Assembly (NCBI GenBank): GCA_013298715.1
Contig: JAAFIQ010000013.1
Location: forward strand, 1 to 64,000
Length of the DNA: 64,000 nucleotides
Direction of reading: 5' to 3'
Origin: Bacteroidota bacterium
GTDB taxonomy: Bacteria; Bacteroidota; Bacteroidia; B-17B0; Aurantibacillaceae
Positions 26,340 through 34,439 of this stretch are shown here, in pieces (the stretch's first letter is position 1; the number at the start of each line of letters is the position of its first letter). Made by a program: the position numbers and the translations under genes. The notes below the pieces were generated by a model. It searched no databases. It worked only from the letters and a program-made list of their open reading frames with translations, and was not told where the DNA came from.

Positions 26340-27089
26340 ATGGCCGATATTAATGAAGAAGCTGCGGTAGAAAAGGTACAAGCAGCCGAACCAGTTGAGC
26401 AAACTAAGAAAGAGATAGACCCAAGTTTAGATGGGATAAGATTATTTTACGAAAAAAACAAAAAGCTAGTTACCTACGGTGGTGGAGGTTTATTAGTGCT
26501 AATTATTGCTATTTTCGCTTATAAATTTTATTACTTACCACAAGTTGAGGAAGAAGCGGCAAATGAAATTTTTTGGGCACAAAATTATTTTGAAAAAGAT
26601 AGTTTTAACATTGCCTTAAAAGGTGGTGTGCAAGTTTATAGTGCGCAAGGGCAAAAAGCCATGATGGGCTTTGAGCAAGTTGCTGAAGAATTTAGTGGAA
26701 CAAAAAGCGGAAGCTTAGCGCATTATTGTGCAGGAATTTGTTTGTTACGCACTGGTAAATACGAGCAAGCTATTGAACATTTGAATCAATACGATGGCAA
26801 TGATGAAATTGTTGCACCTATTGCTATTGGTGCCATTGGCGATTGCCACATGGAACTAAACCATGTTGATGAAGCAATTAATTATTACTTAAAAGCTGCT
26901 GATAAAAGCCACAATAAGTTTACAACTCCTGTATATTTAAAAAAGGCTGGTTTTGCCTATGAGCAAAAAGCGCAATATGCTCAAGCTTTAGAAGTTTACG
27001 AACGCATTAAAAAAGAATTTAGTACATCAACCGAAGGAAAAGAAATTGCACGCGATATTGCAAAAGTAAAAGCCTTAGGAAATTTATAA
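26340..27089 (+). CDS. TPR-containing membrane-anchored protein
   Basis: From ATG 26340 (MADINEEAAVEKVQ) 249 residues: an acidic cytoplasmic N-terminus, one membrane helix (VTYGGGGLLVLIIAIFAYKF), and a periplasmic TPR domain with repeats such as KYEQAIEHLNQYDG, HVDEAINYYLKAAD and QYAQALEVYERIKK. Topology and size match YfgM-like ancillary factors of the Sec/BAM network, but the family is broad. The frame start at 26307 would add 11 residues upstream of the promoter-consistent ATG. It precedes ribH by 97 bases. Confidence 0.75.
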   Translation: MADINEEAAVEKVQAAEPVEQTKKEIDPSLDGIRLFYEKNKKLVTYGGGGLLVLIIAIFAYKFYYLPQVEEEAANEIFWAQNYFEKDSFNIALKGGVQVYSAQGQKAMMGFEQVAEEFSGTKSGSLAHYCAGICLLRTGKYEQAIEHLNQYDGNDEIVAPIAIGAIGDCHMELNHVDEAINYYLKAADKSHNKFTTPVYLKKAGFAYEQKAQYAQALEVYERIKKEFSTSTEGKEIARDIAKVKALGNL

Positions 27090-27186
27090 TAAGAAACATT
27101 TTTAAGTGGCTTTCAAGGTTTTTTGTTTGTTTGATTAAATCAGAGAAGAACAAAAAAATTGGAAGCCATTTTTTATTTAAATAATT

Positions 27187-27723
27187 ATGAGTACAGCCGG
27201 AAATAATTTATCAATCGTAAAGGGTAGCACTACTATAAAATCAAAAGAAGACACTGAGGTAGGAATAGTTTGGGCTGAATGGAACGAAGAAGTTACAGGC
27301 AAACTGCGCGATGGCGCTATAAACACGCTTTTAAATCATGGTGTTAAGCGCGAAAATATAAATATAAAAGCCGTACCAGGCACATTTGAATTGGTGGCCG
27401 CTGCCAAGTGGATGGCAGAGTATAGCACAGTAGATGCAGTAATTTGCATTGGCGTTGTAATACAAGGCGATACTCGCCACTTTGATTTTATTTGTGGGCC
27501 AGTGGCACAAGGATTAATTAACTTAAATATTGAATTTGAGATACCTTTTATTTTTGGAGTACTAACCACAAATGACTTGCAACAAGCCATTGATAGAGCT
27601 GGCGGCAAACATGGCAATAAAGGCGACGAAGCTGCTATTACCGCCTTAAAAATGATTGCTCTTCAAGAGGAGCTATTAGATGAAGATTTGGGTTTTGATG
27701 AGGATGAGTTGGATGAAGATTAG
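27187..27723 (+). CDS. ribH: 6,7-dimethyl-8-ribityllumazine synthase
   Basis: RibH condenses 5-amino-6-ribitylaminouracil with 3,4-dihydroxy-2-butanone phosphate, the penultimate step to riboflavin. At 178 residues it is longer than usual (about 155) because of N- and C-terminal additions. The active-site pieces are KAVPGTFELVAAAKWM, the GVVIQGDTRHFDFIC loop with the catalytic His, FGVLTTNDLQQAIDRAGG and KGDEAAITAL. The usual SRFN is AEWN here. The tail is a run of Asp/Glu (DEDLGFDEDELDED). No riboflavin riboswitch is visible upstream. Confidence 0.95.
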   Translation: MSTAGNNLSIVKGSTTIKSKEDTEVGIVWAEWNEEVTGKLRDGAINTLLNHGVKRENINIKAVPGTFELVAAAKWMAEYSTVDAVICIGVVIQGDTRHFDFICGPVAQGLINLNIEFEIPFIFGVLTTNDLQQAIDRAGGKHGNKGDEAAITALKMIALQEELLDEDLGFDEDELDED

Positions 27724-27862
27724 AGCGAAAAAATAAAATTTTCCTCCACTAGTTTAGTTCAAACTTGTTCAAAACATACAAGCTGTGCTCCTCCTCCAAT
27801 TTTTTTCCACAACCTAGCTTTTGCATTAAAATTTTATTACTTTAGACGCCTATTAAATTTTT

Positions 27863-28438
27863 ATGGCAATTAACCTACAAAAAGGTCAAAAAATTGATAT
27901 TGGCCTTAGCAAATTAAGTGTTGGTTTAGGATGGAACCCTAACCAAGGCACTGGTAATGATTTTGACTTAGACGCATCGGCATTTATGCTTACTGCAAGC
28001 AAACTTATTCCTGCAGATGAATATTTTGTATTTTATGGTAATACCGATTCGCCCGACAAAGCCTTGCACCATACAGGCGATGACCCAACTGGCGGAAATA
28101 GCGAAGATGGCGATGATGAAACAATTAAAGTAGATTTAGCAAACGTAAACGGAAGTATTGAAGAAATACTATTTGTAGTTACAATTCACGAAGCTACCAC
28201 ACGCAAACAAAATTTTGGGCAAGTGCGTAACTCCTACATTAGAATTGTTGATGATACCAATAATCAAGAAATTGCAAAATATGAATTAGGCGAAGATTTT
28301 TCAATAGAAACTGCGGTAGAATTTGGTCGCCTTTACAAACGTGATGGCGCATGGAAATTTGAAGCAAGTGGTATTGGTTATAAAGAAGATTTGGCTTACT
28401 TTGTAGGTAAATATTTTAAAGGGGACATTATTAAATAA
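27863..28438 (+). CDS. terD: TerD-domain protein 1
   Basis: A 191-residue TerD/CABP fold. It starts MAINLQKGQKIDIG, followed by the KLSVGLGWNPNQ strand and DFDLDASAFML. The acidic calcium-binding segments are HHTGDDPTGGNSEDGDDE and EDFSIETAVEFGRLYKRD. TerD proteins bind Ca2+ and cooperate with membrane and kinase partners in Ter stress systems. It heads the 10.5-kb co-directional ter cluster, 139 bases after ribH. TACTTTAG at 27838 resembles a -7 box. Copy 3 (30776) is its closest relative here. Confidence 0.95.
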   Translation: MAINLQKGQKIDIGLSKLSVGLGWNPNQGTGNDFDLDASAFMLTASKLIPADEYFVFYGNTDSPDKALHHTGDDPTGGNSEDGDDETIKVDLANVNGSIEEILFVVTIHEATTRKQNFGQVRNSYIRIVDDTNNQEIAKYELGEDFSIETAVEFGRLYKRDGAWKFEASGIGYKEDLAYFVGKYFKGDIIK

Positions 28439-28465
28439 CACCTTAACTAAAAACAAAAATAAAAC

Positions 28466-29125
28466 ATGGCAATTAACCTAACAAAAGGACAACGCATAGA
28501 TTTAAGAAAGTCAAGCGGGTCTACCCTTACAGAGTTTTGCGTTGGCGTAAACTGGGGAGCAATTGAAAAGAAAGCATTTTTTGGTTTATCAAAAACTGCA
28601 ACACAAGTTGACTTAGATTTAAGTTGTGTAATGATTGATAGCAACGGTCAGGTTTCTGATCATTTGTATTCGCCAGATTACAAACCAGATTTGTTAGCAA
28701 AATTTGGATTACCAGCCGGAAAATTAATTTCACGCAACAGCGCACTGCGTCACTCAGGCGATGACAGAGCTGGTGATACAGGAGGTGATGATGGATTAGA
28801 CAACGAAGTTATTACAGTAAATTTAACTGCTGTAGACCCAACTATTTCGCAAATATTTTTCTTTTTAAACAACGTGGGTCCAGAAGACTTCTCGCAAATT
28901 CCTTACGCTAAAATACGCATGTACGAAGGTACGCCAAGCAAAGTAAAAGAAGTATTTGCTGGCTATAACGTAGCTGCTGAGCCACAATACGCTGGTAAAA
29001 AAGCATTAATTATGGGTAAACTTTACAAAAAAGATACAGAGTGGAAATTTAATGCCATTGGCGACCCAACAGAAGATGTGTTTTTAGGGCAAACCATTCA
29101 GCGTATTGTAAAATCATACCTATAA
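28466..29125 (+). CDS. TerD-domain protein 2 (TerZ/TerX-like)
   Basis: A 219-residue TerD-family protein with an insertion. MAINLTKGQRIDLRKSSG opens it, then FCVGVNWGAIE and a DLDLSCVMID strand. The calcium-site loop HSGDDRAGDTGGDDG is longer than in its sisters, and LYKKDTEWKFNAIGDP is near the end. The LRKSSG start and extra loop match the TerX/TerZ branch. It is 27 bases after TerD 1. The protein is divergent enough that it must have a distinct role in a mixed TerD assembly. Confidence 0.9.
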   Translation: MAINLTKGQRIDLRKSSGSTLTEFCVGVNWGAIEKKAFFGLSKTATQVDLDLSCVMIDSNGQVSDHLYSPDYKPDLLAKFGLPAGKLISRNSALRHSGDDRAGDTGGDDGLDNEVITVNLTAVDPTISQIFFFLNNVGPEDFSQIPYAKIRMYEGTPSKVKEVFAGYNVAAEPQYAGKKALIMGKLYKKDTEWKFNAIGDPTEDVFLGQTIQRIVKSYL

Positions 29126-29189
29126 TAAATTTTTTAATGAATGAGTGAATATTTCCAAAAATCTTCTCATTCTAAAAAATAAAAAAACG

Positions 29190-29912
29190 ATGGTGAATTC
29201 ACAATTAAACTCTCAAAACCTATCGTTTTCAACTATACAACACGTATCATTTGATGTTTGGCTAACACTTATAAAATCAAACCCAACATTTAAAACAGAA
29301 CGTGTAAATTTATTAAAGCACTTCTTTAAAATCCCACATTCGGTTGATGAAATTACTTCATTAATTCGCTTGTGGGATTTGCGTTTTACAAAACTTAATG
29401 AGCTTTCAGGATTGTCTATTGACAGTAGAGAAATGTATTTCCTTTTACTTTTACAACTAGATGCCGATGAGGGCTTAATGCACGAAGCGTTTTTGAACAA
29501 CTATTATTTAGAACAAGAAGAACTCTTTTTTAAATACCACCCAACGTTGATTGAAGAAAATTTACAAGAACTGTTGATTAAACTAAAACAAAAAAATATA
29601 AGTTTAAGTATTTATAGCAACACAGGTTTTATAGATGGCAGCACCTTACGTAAATTATTTTTAAAATTAAATGTTGGTAATCTATTCGATTTTCAATTAT
29701 ACTCAAATGAACTAAACTGCTCAAAGCCCTCACACAAAGCATTTCAGCACATTAAAAACGAAGTAGCAAAAATTAAATACATTGATTCTAATTCAATTTT
29801 ACACATAGGTGATAATCCTGTAGCTGATTATGGCGGCGCAATAAACGCTGGCATGCAAGGCGCAATAATTAATTCGAACGGCCTTACATTAAATCAGTTA
29901 ATAATAAGTTAA
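29190..29912 (+). CDS. HAD-superfamily hydrolase of ter cluster
   Basis: From ATG 29190, 240 residues. HAD motif I is SFDVWLTLIKSNP, keeping the nucleophile Asp; the second (acid/base) position is Trp, as in some dehalogenase-like HADs. Motif II is SIYSNTGF, the Lys motif lies near SKPSHKAF, and motif IV is HIGDNPVADYGGAINAG. HAD phosphatases accompany PRTases in Ter operons, where a nucleotide-like metabolite has been proposed. A GTG at 29145 would add 15 residues. It sits 64 bases after TerD 2 and 55 before the PRTase. Confidence 0.8.
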   Translation: MVNSQLNSQNLSFSTIQHVSFDVWLTLIKSNPTFKTERVNLLKHFFKIPHSVDEITSLIRLWDLRFTKLNELSGLSIDSREMYFLLLLQLDADEGLMHEAFLNNYYLEQEELFFKYHPTLIEENLQELLIKLKQKNISLSIYSNTGFIDGSTLRKLFLKLNVGNLFDFQLYSNELNCSKPSHKAFQHIKNEVAKIKYIDSNSILHIGDNPVADYGGAINAGMQGAIINSNGLTLNQLIIS

Positions 29913-29967
29913 TTTTAAACACCGTTTTAAAAATTAACTTTATAAAAAATTATTTTAATAATTAGTA

Positions 29968-30786
29968 ATGTACCACTACTTCTCCTTACATAAAATAGCA
30001 AACGAAAAGCAATTACCCTTTAATGCTGCGCAATACAGCAAATTCAAATTTGGTGATGCGGAATCCACCAATCAGTTTTCTTTAGAACTGGCAACAGCTT
30101 TTATTGAACAAAATAAAACGTTCTTGCTCCAAAATACTGATATTGTTTTTTTACCAAGCCCGTTTAACCACATCCCTACTGCATCTTATCACCTTTCTCA
30201 ATTATTTAAGCAAGAAGTGAATCGTTTTTTATTTCAACATCAAAAAAAATCATTACTCGAATCTAAGATTCATCGCTACAAAACCTATAGTCAAGATTAC
30301 GGTAACTTGAATTTTGAAGAACGCTTAAACCTTATTTCATCAGACACTTACCACATCGATACAAAATTTTTAACCAACCGCTTATGCATATTTATTGATG
30401 ATATTAAAATAACTGGTAGTCATGAAATGATAATTAAAAAAATTATTCAGCAAAATAATATTGAAGGCGAATTTATGTTTGTGTATTTTGCCGAACTCAC
30501 CAATAAAAACATTGCCCCCACTTTCGAAAATTATTTAAACTATTATTTTGTGAAAGGAAATACGGAAATAATAGATATTCTAAACAGTAAAAATGTTAAA
30601 TATAACACACGCTGCATTAAATATATATTAAATGAGCAAAATCCAATAAAATCTCTTATTTTAGAGGTTCAAAATTCTACACTGCAAACTATTGTAGATT
30701 TTGCAATTGGAAATAATTACCACTTAATGGAAGAATATAAAAACAATTTAAACTTAATTATAAAACACATAAATTATGGCAATTAA
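29968..30786 (+). CDS. phosphoribosyltransferase-like protein of ter cluster
   Basis: A 272-residue protein. The segment RLCIFIDDIKITGSHEMIIK is a type I PRTase PRPP-binding loop (hydrophobic strand, DD, two residues, TG). An earlier IVFLPSPFNHIPTASYHLSQ strand-loop fits the start of the fold. Ter-associated PRTases were predicted to act on a nucleoside-like compound with HAD partners. The final 80 residues are helical and unassigned. Its last 11 bases overlap TerD 3, showing tight coupling. Confidence 0.7.
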   Translation: MYHYFSLHKIANEKQLPFNAAQYSKFKFGDAESTNQFSLELATAFIEQNKTFLLQNTDIVFLPSPFNHIPTASYHLSQLFKQEVNRFLFQHQKKSLLESKIHRYKTYSQDYGNLNFEERLNLISSDTYHIDTKFLTNRLCIFIDDIKITGSHEMIIKKIIQQNNIEGEFMFVYFAELTNKNIAPTFENYLNYYFVKGNTEIIDILNSKNVKYNTRCIKYILNEQNPIKSLILEVQNSTLQTIVDFAIGNNYHLMEEYKNNLNLIIKHINYGN

Positions 30787-31327
30787 TTTACAAAAAGGTC
30801 AACGCGAAAACCTTAACGCACAAAAATTTACAATTGGTCTTGGTTGGGATACCAATGCAAGCTCTACTGGCAGCGGCTTTGATTTAGATGCTTCTGTTTT
30901 TATTTTAGGAGCAAATTCAAAATTATTGGCCGATGAGTATTTTGTTTTTTACAACAACAAACAATCACCAGATGGAGCTGTCGTTCATGCCGGCGATAAC
31001 ACAACTGGTGATGGTGATGGTGACGATGAATCAATCACCGTTGATTTATCAAAAATAAATCCTGCAGTAAATGAAATTTGTGTGGTAGTTACAATCCACG
31101 AAGCAGCAGAAAGAAAACAAAACTTTGGACAAGTACGTAATTCATTTATTCGTGTGGTTGATAACGATAACAATGTATTAGTGAAATACGATTTGGATGA
31201 AGATTTTTCAATTGAAACAGCTGTTGAGTTTGGAAGAATTTACAAAAAAGATACACAATGGAAATTTGAAGCCATTGGTGCAGGTATGAAAGGTGGATTA
31301 GAAGATTACATTAAAAAATACAGTTAA
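30776..31327 (+). CDS. terD: TerD-domain protein 3
   Basis: A 183-residue TerD. MAINLQKGQRENLN is followed by FTIGLGWDTNASS, FDLDASVFIL, the acidic loop HAGDNTTGDGDGDDES and the shared EDFSIETAVEFGRIYKKD. It is very like TerD 1, including VVVTIHEAAERKQNFGQVRN, which is nearly the same in both. It begins inside the PRTase gene and ends 10 bases before the first TerY-like gene. Confidence 0.95.
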   Translation: MAINLQKGQRENLNAQKFTIGLGWDTNASSTGSGFDLDASVFILGANSKLLADEYFVFYNNKQSPDGAVVHAGDNTTGDGDGDDESITVDLSKINPAVNEICVVVTIHEAAERKQNFGQVRNSFIRVVDNDNNVLVKYDLDEDFSIETAVEFGRIYKKDTQWKFEAIGAGMKGGLEDYIKKYS

Positions 31328-31337
31328 TAAAATTATT

Positions 31338-31976
31338 ATGAGAAGATTACCCGTTTACTTATTACTCGATACATCAGGCTCTATGAGCGGCGAGCCAATT
31401 GAAGCCGTTAAAAATGGCGTTCAAGTTATGATTAGCTCTTTGCGTCAAAACCCGCAAGCTATTGAAACCGCTTTTATAAGTGTAATTACTTTTGATAGCA
31501 GTGCGCGTCAATTAATTCCGCTTACAGATTTGGCTTCCTTTCAAATGCAAGAAATTAAAGCAAATGGCACAACCAGTTTAGGTGAAGCATTAAACTTAGT
31601 TTCTAATTGTATATTAAACGAAGTAAAACAAACTACTGCCGAAAGCAAAGGCGACTGGAAACCCTTAGTATTTATTATGACCGATGGTGTTCCAACTGAT
31701 AATTGGCAAAGTGGCTTAGCAGAATTTAAAAAACGTAAGGTAGCGTTTACCGTTGCGTGTGCGGCGGGTAGCGGTGCAGATACCAATGCCCTAAAACAAA
31801 TTACTGATAATGTAGTTAGTTTAGATACCGCAGATGGCGCAAGTATTGCAAAATTCTTTGCGTGGGTTACCGCTTCAATTGGTGTTACATCTACAAAAGT
31901 AGAAGATGCAGGAAAAGAAGTAACTACCATGAATGAGTTGCCACCACCACCATCAGAGTTAAATATTGTTGTGTAA
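31338..31976 (+). CDS. terY: TerY-like von Willebrand A protein 1
   Basis: A 212-residue vWA domain. RRLPVYLLLDTSGSMSGEPI supplies the DxSxS metal-site motif; the Thr (NGTTSLGEAL) and the FIMTDGVPTD Asp complete the MIDAS. GDWKPLVFIMTDG is the TerY hallmark. The tail ELPPPPSELNIVV is a short Pro-rich end that recurs in copy 2. These proteins probably bind phosphorylated or metal-bearing partners in Ter complexes. No signal peptide is present, so it is cytosolic. Confidence 0.92.
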   Translation: MRRLPVYLLLDTSGSMSGEPIEAVKNGVQVMISSLRQNPQAIETAFISVITFDSSARQLIPLTDLASFQMQEIKANGTTSLGEALNLVSNCILNEVKQTTAESKGDWKPLVFIMTDGVPTDNWQSGLAEFKKRKVAFTVACAAGSGADTNALKQITDNVVSLDTADGASIAKFFAWVTASIGVTSTKVEDAGKEVTTMNELPPPPSELNIVV

Positions 31977-31988
31977 AAAAATTTTGTT

Positions 31989-32624
31989 ATGAGAAGATTA
32001 CCTGTTTATTTCTTACTCGATACATCAGGCTCTATGTATGGCGAACCCATACAAGCCTTAAACAATGCGCTAAGTGGCATGATTAACACTTTGCGCTCTG
32101 ACCCACAAGCTTTAGATTCTTTGTGGTTGAGCATTATTACGTTTGATAAAGAAGTAAAACAATTAATGCCACTTACGGAGTTGGTAAACTTTCAATTACC
32201 CGAAATTGTTTGCCCACAAAGCGGACCAACCAATATGGGTGAGGCGTTGATGTTGCTTTGCAAAACCGTAAAACAAGATATGCGCAAAGGTACCGAAGAC
32301 CAAAAGGGTGATTGGAAGCCTTTGTTGTTTTTAATGACGGATGGTAGTCCATCGGATTTATTACAATTTAAAGAAGCCGTTCCGCAAGTAAAAGCAATTA
32401 ACTTTGGTGCTATTATTGCCTGCGCAGCTGGTCCAAAATCGAAGGATGAATTTTTAAAAGAAATTACAACCAACGTTGTACACCTAGACACTGCCGATAG
32501 CCTTACTTTAAAATCTTTCTTTAAATGGGTGTCTGATACAATCGAGAACGGAAATAAAAGTGCTGGTGTTACAGAAGAGTTGGCGCTACCTACTCCTCCA
32601 TCAGAAGTGCACTTAGTAATTTAA
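31989..32624 (+). CDS. terY: TerY-like von Willebrand A protein 2
   Basis: A 211-residue vWA domain, tandem relative of the preceding gene 12 bases away. MIDAS pieces are LLDTSGSMYGEPI, GPTNMGEAL and FLMTDGSPSD, followed by CAAGPKSKDEFLKEIT and the tail LPTPPSEVHLVI. Keeping two near-identical plans but different loop sequences suggests they act as distinct subunits. The next gene starts three bases later. Confidence 0.92.
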   Translation: MRRLPVYFLLDTSGSMYGEPIQALNNALSGMINTLRSDPQALDSLWLSIITFDKEVKQLMPLTELVNFQLPEIVCPQSGPTNMGEALMLLCKTVKQDMRKGTEDQKGDWKPLLFLMTDGSPSDLLQFKEAVPQVKAINFGAIIACAAGPKSKDEFLKEITTNVVHLDTADSLTLKSFFKWVSDTIENGNKSAGVTEELALPTPPSEVHLVI

Positions 32625-32627
32625 TTT

Positions 32628-32894
32628 ATGCGAACATTATTTTTATTACTCACCCTTGCTCTTAATGCCGCAATTGTTGGGCTTTTTCTTTATTCAAAAC
32701 TATTGCCTTATAAAGATAAACTAACAGGTAATTACAAAAGTATTTTTAATTTTTTTGATAATTTGTACACGCCCGTTTTTAATGGTTTAAAAAAATCATT
32801 TAAACCGCATCAAGTAGGTATAGGATTGTTTATTGACATGACACAATTTATCTTACTTATAATTCTACTTTTATTATTAAACTTTTTAACCTAA
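32628..32894 (+). CDS. small two-helix membrane protein of ter cluster
   Basis: An 88-residue protein with membrane helices at about 3-23 and 66-87. Between them lies a soluble loop, KSIFNFFDNLYTPVFNGLKK, then SFKPHQVGIGLFIDMTQ. The P..NGLKK.FKP..VG.G.D pattern recalls YggT-type proteins, but the match is loose. It sits between vWA genes with only three bases to the upstream stop, so it belongs to the same transcript and may anchor the complex to the membrane. Confidence 0.6.
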   Translation: MRTLFLLLTLALNAAIVGLFLYSKLLPYKDKLTGNYKSIFNFFDNLYTPVFNGLKKSFKPHQVGIGLFIDMTQFILLIILLLLLNFLT

Positions 32895-32937
32895 CTAATT
32901 TTTAAAAAAAAATATGATTAACAACTTCGACTCAAAA

Positions 32938-33336
32938 ATGAGCACACAAGAGCTCAAACAAAAAATAGCGGTAGGCGCTAAATTTGTTAGGTTTGAATAT
33001 ACCATTTCCATTTTAGTTGCTACATTTAAACGCAGTAGTGGGCTATATTTTATAGACGCAGGAGAAAGCTCAGCAAAGTTTAGTTGGTACTTAAGTTTGC
33101 TAACTGCAGTTTTGGGCTGGTGGGGCATTCCGTGGGGACCAATTTATACAATCGGAACTTTTGTTACAAACTTTGGTGGCGGAAAAGATTATACCCAACA
33201 AGTAATGCACTCCTTATTATCTCACGAACAACAACATGCTGCAATAAATAACCAAGCCACTCCAGGTGGTTATGGCATCAACAATCAAACTAATAATTCT
33301 AATTCAAATAGCGGTGGCTATAACATTCCTCGTTAA
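32938..33336 (+). CDS. conserved membrane protein with GWWGIPWGP motif
   Basis: From ATG 32938 (MSTQELKQKIAVGAKFVRFE) 132 residues. Two hydrophobic beta/helix segments surround FKRSSGLYFIDAGESSAKFS and LGWWGIPWGPIYTIGTF, followed by NFGGGKDYT and an Asn/Gly-rich tail. I know this motif set from uncharacterised membrane proteins, with no function. The ATG at 32914 would add eight residues. It is likely a membrane component of the ter locus. Confidence 0.6.
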   Translation: MSTQELKQKIAVGAKFVRFEYTISILVATFKRSSGLYFIDAGESSAKFSWYLSLLTAVLGWWGIPWGPIYTIGTFVTNFGGGKDYTQQVMHSLLSHEQQHAAINNQATPGGYGINNQTNNSNSNSGGYNIPR

Positions 33337-33360
33337 TTAAAAATTTAAAATAAAAATACA

Positions 33361-34437
33361 ATGAGAAGATTACCCATTTATTTTTTAATAGACATTTCAG
33401 AGTCTATGGTTGGTGAACCAATTAAACAAGTTGAAGAAGGTTTAGCAACAATTATTAAAGAATTAAAAACCGATCCTTATTCTATTGAAACTGTTTGGGT
33501 TTCTATTATTGTATTTGCAGGGCAACCAAAAACAATTGTACCGTTACAAGAAATAATAAATTTTTATCCGCCCCGTTTCCCAATTGGTGGCGGCACTTCG
33601 CTAAGCAAAGGGCTTGGGCATTTGATGTATGAATTGCGTAAAAATATTGTAACAACAACCATTGAAAGAAAAGGTGATTGGAAACCCATAGTATTTTTAT
33701 TTACCGATGGAGCACCAACCGATGATACAACTTCCGCCATCAGCGAATGGAAAGCAAATTGGGCACGCACTGCAAACATGGTTGCGGTTTCTTTTGGCGA
33801 AGAAGCCGATATGCACTTACTTTCGCAAATGACAGAAAACGTATTGCATTTTAAAAACACAGATGCCAGTTCATACAAATCATTTTTTAAATGGGTTACA
33901 GATTCCATAAAAACAAGCAGTGTAGCTGTTGAAAATAATACCGGTAGTTTTGATTTGGCAAAAATTGATAATGACACCTTATCAAAAGCAGATGTGAAAG
34001 AGATGCCTAACGCACCAGGAAATTCAAACTCGGCTTCATCCTTTATGGTGGATAGTAATTTTGTTGTACTGGCTGGCAAATGCCAAAATACAAAGCGTCC
34101 ATACTTAATGAAATATAAAAAATCGCTAACAGGTTCTGGCATTTATGCAGGACTCGAAACACTTGCCTACCGCTTAGTTGGCGCTTTTCAAGTAGATAAT
34201 AGTTATTATGAATTATGCGACGATAATCAAGGAAAAGTAAAAATAAATACGAGCGAATTAATTGGCGTGCCAACCTGTCCATGCTGCGGCAATCAATATG
34301 CCTTTGCAATGTGTGGTTGCGGAAAAATTCATTGCATTGGCGACGAAGAAGAAAGCACGTGCGCTTGGTGCAACAGCAAAGGTAAATACGGTAGCGGTGG
34401 TAGCGGTGGATTTGATGTTACACGAGCCCAAGGTTAA
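33361..34437 (+). CDS. terY: TerY with C-terminal zinc ribbon (TerY_C)
   Basis: A 358-residue protein. Residues 1-190 form the vWA domain with LIDISESMVGEPI, GGGTSLSKGL and FLFTDGAPTDD. A linker rich in Asn/Ser (200-230) leads to a TerY_C module with six to eight cysteines in pairs: PTCPCCGNQYAFAMCGCGKI, then HCIGDEE and CAWCNSKGKYG. This three-gene order, vWA-zinc ribbon then PP2C then kinase (two-base gaps), is the TerY-P triad described by Aravind and colleagues. The C-terminal gly-rich end is unusual. Confidence 0.92.
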   Translation: MRRLPIYFLIDISESMVGEPIKQVEEGLATIIKELKTDPYSIETVWVSIIVFAGQPKTIVPLQEIINFYPPRFPIGGGTSLSKGLGHLMYELRKNIVTTTIERKGDWKPIVFLFTDGAPTDDTTSAISEWKANWARTANMVAVSFGEEADMHLLSQMTENVLHFKNTDASSYKSFFKWVTDSIKTSSVAVENNTGSFDLAKIDNDTLSKADVKEMPNAPGNSNSASSFMVDSNFVVLAGKCQNTKRPYLMKYKKSLTGSGIYAGLETLAYRLVGAFQVDNSYYELCDDNQGKVKINTSELIGVPTCPCCGNQYAFAMCGCGKIHCIGDEEESTCAWCNSKGKYGSGGSGGFDVTRAQG

Positions 34438-34439
34438 AA

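Noticed and set aside
27104-27169. Inverted repeat TGGCTTTCAA / TTGGAAGCCA between the TPR gene and ribH as a terminator or riboswitch
   Set aside because: The arms have one mismatch and a loop of more than 40 bases, and no riboflavin (FMN) motif is visible. It may be chance.
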